In this document: piece after piece, positions 53,275 to 64,000 of the stretch
Layout of the letters: every line of letters begins with the position of its first letter
Numbering within the stretch: position 1 is the stretch's first letter
Origin: Acidobacteriota bacterium
Lineage (GTDB): Bacteria > Acidobacteriota > Thermoanaerobaculia > Multivoradales > Multivoraceae
Length of the DNA stretch: 64,000 nucleotides
Direction: 5' to 3'
NCBI GenBank assembly: GCA_003388555.1
Contig: QQVD01000004.1
Span: forward strand, 84,069 to 148,068
Program-made: the position numbers and the translations under genes
Notes under the pieces: model-generated
The model's input: the letters and a program-made list of their open reading frames with translations, nothing else
What the model was told of the DNA's origin: nothing
The model's database searches: none

Positions 53275-55023
53275 ATGGCGCACCCACCGTCGACCCAACC
53301 CGGCAACGACCCGGCGCAGCCCCGCGGATCCCGCCTGCGGCAGGCGGCGCCCTGGCTCCTGGCCGGCCTGCTGCTGCTGCTCGGCTTCCCCCAGCTCGAC
53401 CAGTACAACGTCACCTGGGACGAAGCCCTCGGCGACCTCTTCTTCGGCGAGCGCTATCTGAGCTGGTTCACCAGCTTCGATCCGGTCTACCTCGACTTCG
53501 ACGCCGATCCCTACCCCGAGGACCGCTCGCCGGACCTGCGCGCCTCGCCGTTCCGCACCCGGCCCTGGGAGTACTACCCGCTGATCAACGTGCTGGGCGC
53601 GGCTTCGACCGCGCTGCTGCACCGGAGCCTGGGGCTGCTCGACCCCTTCGACGCCTTCCACGCGGTGAACCTCGTCCTCGCCGCGCTCTTCGTCGTCTTC
53701 CTGTACCGCTTCGTCGAGCACCGCCGCGGCGCCGGTGAAGCGGTGCTCGCCGTGCTGCTGGTGTTCACCGCCCCGCGCGTCGTCGTGCACCTGCTGGCCA
53801 ACACCAAGGACTTCCCCGAGCTGGTGCTCTTCTCCGCCGCGGCGCTGGTCTTCGCGGCGGCGCTCGAGCGTGGCTCGCTGCGCTTCCTGCTGCTCGCCGC
53901 CGCACTGACCGGCGCGGCCCTGGCGACCAAGGCCAACGCCCTCTTCCTGGCGCCTGTGTTCCTGGTGGCCGTGCTCTGGACCAGGGCCTGGGTGCGCTTC
54001 GGTTGGAGACGTCTGCTGCTCGGCGCCGCCGCCGCGACGGCGATCGTGCTGGCGATCGCCTTCGCCGCCTGGCCCTACCTCTGGGCGGCGCCGATCGAAC
54101 GCGCCGCACTGCATCTGCAGTACATCTCGGGCCAGGTGGACCAGGTACGCCACGAGAGCCTGCTCTCGCCTCTCGGCGCCATAGCCTTCACGACGCCGCT
54201 GCCGTGGCTGCTGCTCTGCGTCGCCGGCCTGGTGCCGACGCTGCGCGGGGCGCTGCAGCGCCAGCCGCTCGATGTCGTGTTGCTGGCCTGGATCGCGGTG
54301 ACCGTCGGCCGCATGTACCTGCCAGGGGCGGTGAACTTCGACGGCGTCCGCCACTTCCTCGAGCTCTTCGTCGCCCTCGCCCTGGTCGCAGCGCGCGGCG
54401 CGCGCTGGATCGCCGAGGCCGTCGCGCAGCGTCTCGGCGACCGGGTGCGCGGCGGGACCAGGACCCACTTCGCAGTCATCGCACTGATCGCAGTGCTGGC
54501 GCACCTCGCCCCCACGGTGCGTCTGCACCCGCACCAGATCGCCTACTGGAACGCGCTCACCGGCGGCACCGACGGAGCCTTCGCCCGCGGTCTGCCCCAG
54601 GCCGGCGACTACTGGGGGCTGAGCTACCGCCAGGGTCTGCGCTGGCTGAACGAGAACGCCGAGCCCGCCTCGCGTCTCGGGGTGCCGATCGTCGAGCATG
54701 CGGTGCGGGTCACCGCGCCGACCCGGCTGCGCTCCGACATCCAGCTGCTCGATCTTTCGTCTCCCGGCTCGCCGCGCATCCCGCCCGAGTTCGTCGGTTA
54801 TCTGCTGCAGATGGCCGCCACCGAGCCACAGCGTCCGGTCTACGTCATGTTCGTGCGCCGCGACGACTGGACCAACCCGGTGATCGAGTTCTGCCGCAGC
54901 CAGCTCGAGCCGGTGCACGAGATCGTGGTCGACGGCGCCCGGATCCTCGAGATCCACCGTCTGCCGGTTCTCGACCTCGAGTCGGTGCGGCGACCGACCA
55001 CCGACAACGGCGCCCCGGGCTGA
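53275..55023 (+). CDS. membrane glycosyltransferase-like protein, GT-C/GT39 type
   Basis: 582 residues with about ten membrane segments. The first loop contains YNVTWDEALGDLFFGERY, the conserved acidic pair of GT-C (PMT/ArnT-like) enzymes. Helices include VNLVLAALFVVFLYRF, AAATAIVLAIAFAAWPYLWA and IAFTTPLPWLLLCVAGLV. A C-terminal soluble part follows. These enzymes transfer sugars from polyprenyl phosphate; donor and acceptor are unknown here. It is divergent from the ECF sigma gene. The ATG at 53275 has a weak ribosome site. Confidence 0.82.
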   Translation: MAHPPSTQPGNDPAQPRGSRLRQAAPWLLAGLLLLLGFPQLDQYNVTWDEALGDLFFGERYLSWFTSFDPVYLDFDADPYPEDRSPDLRASPFRTRPWEYYPLINVLGAASTALLHRSLGLLDPFDAFHAVNLVLAALFVVFLYRFVEHRRGAGEAVLAVLLVFTAPRVVVHLLANTKDFPELVLFSAAALVFAAALERGSLRFLLLAAALTGAALATKANALFLAPVFLVAVLWTRAWVRFGWRRLLLGAAAATAIVLAIAFAAWPYLWAAPIERAALHLQYISGQVDQVRHESLLSPLGAIAFTTPLPWLLLCVAGLVPTLRGALQRQPLDVVLLAWIAVTVGRMYLPGAVNFDGVRHFLELFVALALVAARGARWIAEAVAQRLGDRVRGGTRTHFAVIALIAVLAHLAPTVRLHPHQIAYWNALTGGTDGAFARGLPQAGDYWGLSYRQGLRWLNENAEPASRLGVPIVEHAVRVTAPTRLRSDIQLLDLSSPGSPRIPPEFVGYLLQMAATEPQRPVYVMFVRRDDWTNPVIEFCRSQLEPVHEIVVDGARILEIHRLPVLDLESVRRPTTDNGAPG

Positions 55024-55178
55024 CGGCGCGGCAGAGGACTCGCGACGAGGCCGGGGCCGTCAGAAGTCACGACGGCACCGGCGCCGGCCGGGCGGCGCGC
55101 GGCGGTACGGCCCTTGCACGAGCTCTCTCACCGACACGAAGCGCACCCCGCCAACGAGAGACGGGAGGGAAACCTGTC

Positions 55179-55985
55179 ATGACCAAGCGCAAAACGTTCC
55201 GCCAGCCGAGTACCGACCTGAAGCCCCACCCGCAGACGGGCGCCCCGCCGAGGCGACGCAAGCGGGTGCGGCCCGGCGCGGTCCTCGGCGCCTTCCTGCT
55301 CGCCATGCTGGTCGCCGCTACGCCGGCGCTGGCCGACGACAAGGACGGCTCTGGGCTCGATGCCCACGCCCGTATGCAGCACCTGCACGTGCTGCTGCAC
55401 GAAGGCCTCGGCCTGGTGCTCGACGGCGCCGATCTCGTGATGGTCGCAAACCTCGGCCTGGACCCATCGATGGACCGCAAGAGCTCCGAGCACGGCGACG
55501 CGGTGATGAAGGCCGGCCGCGAGCTGCTCGAAGCGGCGGGCGGCGCCATCGAGGGGATCGGTGAGTCCGGCTCCGAGCGCCTCGCCTACACCCGTGAGCT
55601 GCAGCGTGCCTTCGTCGCGGTCGCCGAGCATCTCGAGGGCATGCAGGCCCCGAAGCTGAGCCAAGAGAAAGATCTCGGCCTGCACCACATGCACCTGATG
55701 ACCCACCACGCGCTGCGCAGCGCCGCCACCGGCGCCAACCTGAACATGCTCGCCAGCGTCGACTCCTCCGGCGAGGTAGACGAGCTCTCCGATCGCCACG
55801 GCGAGTGGCTGCTGTCGAACGCCAAGAACACCATCGCACGGGTGCTCGAAGGCCCTTCGATGCAGCGCCTGCACGATGAGGGCGGCTACGACACGGAGCT
55901 GATGTCGCTGACCCACCAGCTCGCTCAGTCGGCCGACGAAGCCATCGAGCTGATGCTGCAGATGCCCGAGCGCGCGGAGATGTAG
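55179..55985 (+). CDS. exported protein of two tandem His/Met-containing repeats (unknown family)
   Basis: 268 residues. A basic N-terminus and signal peptide (AVLGAFLLAMLVAATPALA, likely cut before DD) precede two repeats with a period of 102 residues. Unit 1 starts HLHVLLHEGLGLVLDGADL (residue 68) and unit 2 HMHLMTHHALRSAATGANL (residue 170). They align without gaps for about 40 positions: HxHxxxH, L, GAxLxMxA, D, S and HG are shared. A second helix in each (LAYTRELQRAFVAVAEHL, LMSLTHQLAQSADEAIEL) keeps the period. It looks like a helical bundle with conserved histidines, possibly metal-binding. GGGAGG precedes ATG 55179. I recognise no named family. Confidence 0.75.
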   Translation: MTKRKTFRQPSTDLKPHPQTGAPPRRRKRVRPGAVLGAFLLAMLVAATPALADDKDGSGLDAHARMQHLHVLLHEGLGLVLDGADLVMVANLGLDPSMDRKSSEHGDAVMKAGRELLEAAGGAIEGIGESGSERLAYTRELQRAFVAVAEHLEGMQAPKLSQEKDLGLHHMHLMTHHALRSAATGANLNMLASVDSSGEVDELSDRHGEWLLSNAKNTIARVLEGPSMQRLHDEGGYDTELMSLTHQLAQSADEAIELMLQMPERAEM

Positions 55986-55994
55986 CAGCAGCAT

Positions 55995-56049
55995 CGGCGG
56001 CGGGGCTGCAGCCTCCGGCCCGCGCCGAAGTGGCCCGGCCCCGCCGCCG
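55995..56049. terminator. large inverted repeat between convergent genes
   Basis: A perfect 12-bp stem, CGGCGGCGGGGC and GCCCCGCCGCCG, with a 31-base loop between the His-rich protein gene and the VWA gene. No U-tract is present, so termination is plausible from position only. Confidence 0.45.
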
Positions 56050-56074
56050 GTGAGGAGCCGGGCCGGCGCGCCCG

Positions 56075-60391
<4,317 letters not shown>

Positions 60392-60451
60392 GCGCTGGCG
60401 GCCGTTGCGGCGACGGGCAAGGCGGCCCGGGCGCCGGCGCCCACCGCGTCG

Positions 60452-60473
60452 GGGCGCCGACACGTCGGCGCCC
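60452..60473. terminator. tight 10-bp hairpin after ligA
   Basis: GGGCGCCGAC-AC-GTCGGCGCCC, a perfect dyad 60 bases after the ligA stop. No U-tract follows. It may instead be a protein site upstream of the response regulator; TTAGAATCC 12 bases further on resembles a -10. Confidence 0.4.
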
Positions 60474-60601
60474 GTCCGCGCCAAGTTAGAATCCATGCTT
60501 TCGCGCGCGGCGCGCTGCGCGGCACCGCCCCCGCCGGTGACCCCGCGCCGCCCCCTCCCGCCTTCTTCTCCTTCCCGGTCACCGCTGCCCCACAGGCTCC
60601 G

Positions 60602-61990
<1,389 letters not shown>

Positions 61991-62046
61991 GCGCCAGTCC
62001 CCGGGCGCGCCGTACGGGCGAGAATGGGCTTCGATGAGGAGGAGAG

Positions 62047-62265
62047 ATGGAACTTCCGTGCGACGTGCTGCTGCACAACTCCCTGATCGGGCTCAAGGGC
62101 ACCGCCGGCACCCTGGTGCGCATCAACGAGGCCGGCTACTACGAGGTCGACCTGACCTTCGGCGACAAGACCCATCGGGTGATGCTGCCGATCGCCGACA
62201 CCGTCGTCATCGAGCGTGAGCCGCAGCCGGCGGGGATCGAGGCCGACTTCGAGATCGAGCGCTGA
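62047..62265 (+). CDS. small conserved-looking protein of 72 residues, unknown function
   Basis: The sequence MELPCDVLLHNSLIGLKGTA continues with GTLVRINEAGYYEVDLTFGDKTHRVMLPIADTVVI. The alternating pattern suggests a small SH3-like beta barrel, and the C-terminus is acidic. A strong GAGGAGGAGAG ribosome site precedes the ATG, which supports real translation. It lies 56 bases after the response regulator and 97 before the ABC exporter, same strand. No family recognised. Confidence 0.7.
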   Translation: MELPCDVLLHNSLIGLKGTAGTLVRINEAGYYEVDLTFGDKTHRVMLPIADTVVIEREPQPAGIEADFEIER

Positions 62266-62362
62266 GTCGCCGACCGCGCCGCATGCTGACGCCTGCGGCG
62301 CCATCGTCCCTGCGCCGACGCCATCGACGCCCCCAGACGCATCGTCCCCCGAGCCTGCGCCC

Positions 62363-64000
62363 ATGACGCGATCGACCGACGCCCCGGCCAGCCGCTCTCC
62401 GCGCGCCCTGGTCCCCTTCTTCTGGAACTACCTGCGCCGCTACCTGATCTGGGCTGCCGTCTGCGGCGTCGCCCTGGCGGCGTTCGCGGTGACCTCGGCG
62501 GGCATGATCGCGCTGACCCCGGTGCTGCTGCAGGAGGTCCTGCAGACCCGGCAGACGCCGTCGCTGTCGCTCGCGGCGATGACCGGGGGCCAACGCGCCG
62601 AGCCGGCCACCGAGGGTGAGCTTTCACCGCCGGACGATCCCGGCGAGGGAACCGCCGGTGGGCAGGACGAGGGCCTGGCCAGGGTCCGCGGACTCGGTGA
62701 GCGCATCCAGCAGGGCGTCAAAGGCTGGTTCGGCGACCTCTACCGCGACCTCGGCCTGCTGCTCGGTGTCTCGGAGGAGAACCGGCTGCTCAATCCCCTG
62801 TACTTCGCGCCGCTGCTCTTCGTCGTCGTCTTCGCCGGCCGATCGTTGGCGGCCTTCGTCAGCGGCTACTCCTTCCAGCGCATCGGCTTCGGCGTCACCA
62901 CCGACGTGCGCAACGACCTCTACGACGCGATCCTGCACCAGTCGATGCGCTTTCACGGCGACCACCCGAGCGGCGAGCTCTACAGCCGTGTGGTCAACGA
63001 CGTGTCGCGGATGCAGAACGCCGTCTCGGCGCGGCTGCTCGATCTCTTCCAGCAGTCGATCATGCTGGTCGTCTACCTCAGCGCCCTGTTCGTCATCCAC
63101 GCCCGGTTGGCGTTCATCTGCCTCGTCGTGACGCCGCTGATCATCCTGCCGATCGTGCGGTTCGGCAGAGGCATCTTCAAGACCTCGCACCGCAGCCAGG
63201 AGCGCATGGCCGATCTCTCGGCGCTGCTCACCGAGGGGATCCGCGGCAACCGGGTGGTCAAGGCGTTCGGCATGGAGCGCTTCGAGAGCCAGCGCTTCCG
63301 CAAGGCGACACGCGAGCACCTGCGGGTCAACCTGCGCGCCCAGGTGCTCGCGCACGCCTCGAGCCCGGTGATCGAGACGCTGGCCGCTGTCGGCGCCTGT
63401 TCGCTCATCGTCTTCGCCGGGCGCATGATCCGGCGCGGCGAGATCACCCCCGAGTTCTTCTTCACCTTCCTGCTCGCCCTGTTCATGCTCTACGACCCGA
63501 TCCGCAAGCTCAACAAGCTGAACCTCGTGGTGCAGGAGGCGCTCGCGGCGGCACACCGGGTCGCCGACCTGATGGCGATCCCGAACGAGATCGTCGACCG
63601 CCCGACCCATCCGCCGCTGCGCGAGGTCGAGCAGGGCATCCGCTTCCGCGGCGTCGACTTCAGCTACGGCAACCGACCGGTGCTCGAGGGCTTCGATCTC
63701 GACGTGGATGCCGGCGAGATGGTCGCCCTGGTCGGTGCGTCGGGAGCCGGCAAGTCGACCATCGTCAACCTCATCCCACGCTTCTTCGATCCCGACGCCG
63801 GCGTCATCGAGATCGACGGCGTCGACATCCGGGCGCTGCCGCTGGCCAACCTGCGCTCGCTGATCGGCGTCGTCACCCAGGAGACGGTGCTTTTCAACGA
63901 CACGGTGCGCAACAACATCGCCTACGGGCGCGAGGACCTGCCGCTCGAGCGGGTCCGCGAGGCGGCGGCGGCGGCCTACGCCGACGAGTTCGTCATGGAG
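62363..64000 (+). CDS. MsbA-like ABC exporter, N-terminal 546 residues (gene runs off the window)
   Basis: This gene is missing from the ORF track because it has no stop in the window. The frame opens at ATG 62363 (MTRSTDAPASRSPRALVPFF) and stays open to base 64000. The membrane domain has about six helices (LIWAAVCGVALAAFAV, FAPLLFVVVFAGRSLAAFV, IMLVVYLSALFVIHARLAF). A ~60-residue Pro/Glu/Gly-rich insert follows TM1. Coupling motifs and the ATPase domain come next, with Walker A VGASGAGKSTIVNL near residue 465 and the Q-loop GVVTQETVLFND. Walker B and the signature lie beyond the end. The organisation matches lipid A/lipid exporters, but substrate is inferred only. Confidence 0.9.
   Translation, partial: MTRSTDAPASRSPRALVPFFWNYLRRYLIWAAVCGVALAAFAVTSAGMIALTPVLLQEVLQTRQTPSLSLAAMTGGQRAEPATEGELSPPDDPGEGTAGGQDEGLARVRGLGERIQQGVKGWFGDLYRDLGLLLGVSEENRLLNPLYFAPLLFVVVFAGRSLAAFVSGYSFQRIGFGVTTDVRNDLYDAILHQSMRFHGDHPSGELYSRVVNDVSRMQNAVSARLLDLFQQSIMLVVYLSALFVIHARLAFICLVVTPLIILPIVRFGRGIFKTSHRSQERMADLSALLTEGIRGNRVVKAFGMERFESQRFRKATREHLRVNLRAQVLAHASSPVIETLAAVGACSLIVFAGRMIRRGEITPEFFFTFLLALFMLYDPIRKLNKLNLVVQEALAAAHRVADLMAIPNEIVDRPTHPPLREVEQGIRFRGVDFSYGNRPVLEGFDLDVDAGEMVALVGASGAGKSTIVNLIPRFFDPDAGVIEIDGVDIRALPLANLRSLIGVVTQETVLFNDTVRNNIAYGREDLPLERVREAAAAAYADEFVME

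Overview
This is a GC-rich chromosomal window with dense bacterial coding. Nothing in it looks like a plasmid, phage or transposon. The gene repertoire points to an Acidobacteriota bacterium, possibly Thermoanaerobaculia-like; this is inference from gene content, since there is no rRNA here. The supporting genes are a VWFA-related secreted protein of the acidobacterial type, a DUF4388 protein, an ASPIC/UnbV FG-GAP protein, a secreted protein built of GWALD-type repeats, a TIGR02999-like ECF sigma factor next to a Ser/Thr kinase, and HspR control of DnaK.

Region by region. At 1-6.9 kb (minus strand) a run reads dnaK, hspR, a DnaC-like helicase loader, a SpoIID/LytB protein, meaB and the start of methylmalonyl-CoA epimerase. 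At 7.3-11.5 kb (minus) is a compact set of a DUF4388 protein, a TPR membrane protein and a DUF1844 protein. From 11.7 to 21.6 kb come mazG, polA (minus), a large TPR/FG-GAP/UnbV protein, a sodium-coupled symporter and a short-chain dehydrogenase. From 21.7 to 31.8 kb everything is on the minus strand: a secreted subtilisin with C-terminal adhesion-like domains, a carboxylesterase, an RRM protein, the HrpB helicase, a three-repeat secreted protein and an ECF sigma factor. A sulfatase-like lipoprotein then precedes a tRNA-Val/tRNA-Asp/rpmG unit, sodA, an ArsR regulator and tRNA-CAT. From 36.7 to 48.2 kb is a plus-strand housekeeping run: tilS, ftsH, cdaA, cdaR, glmM, pdxJ, a membrane MutS-like ATPase and a thioredoxin-fold lipoprotein. 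From 47.8 to 53.0 kb (minus) are an ArsR/SRPBCC/membrane-protein unit and an ECF sigma/kinase pair. The last part holds a GT-C glycosyltransferase, a secreted His-rich protein made of two copies of one unit, a VWA protein (minus), ligA, an NtrC-type response regulator, a 72-residue protein and a truncated MsbA-like ABC exporter.

Likely functional links: hspR beside dnaK is the expected heat-shock feedback loop; cdaA-cdaR-glmM is the conserved c-di-AMP/cell-wall precursor unit; meaB and epimerase serve methylmalonyl-CoA conversion; and the ArsR regulator has a perfect inverted repeat in its own promoter region.

The observations I rate highest are a secreted protein (55179-55985) that is a gapless tandem duplication of a His/Met-containing unit I do not recognise, the ECF sigma/kinase pair in which the usual acidic sigma region 2 motif carries threonines, an operator-like palindrome before the ArsR/SRPBCC unit, a SpoIID domain split by a long insert, and a recurring habit of short tandem duplications (9-18 bp) at gene ends and in disordered coding segments. 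I found no CRISPR array, insertion sequence or recognisable defence island.
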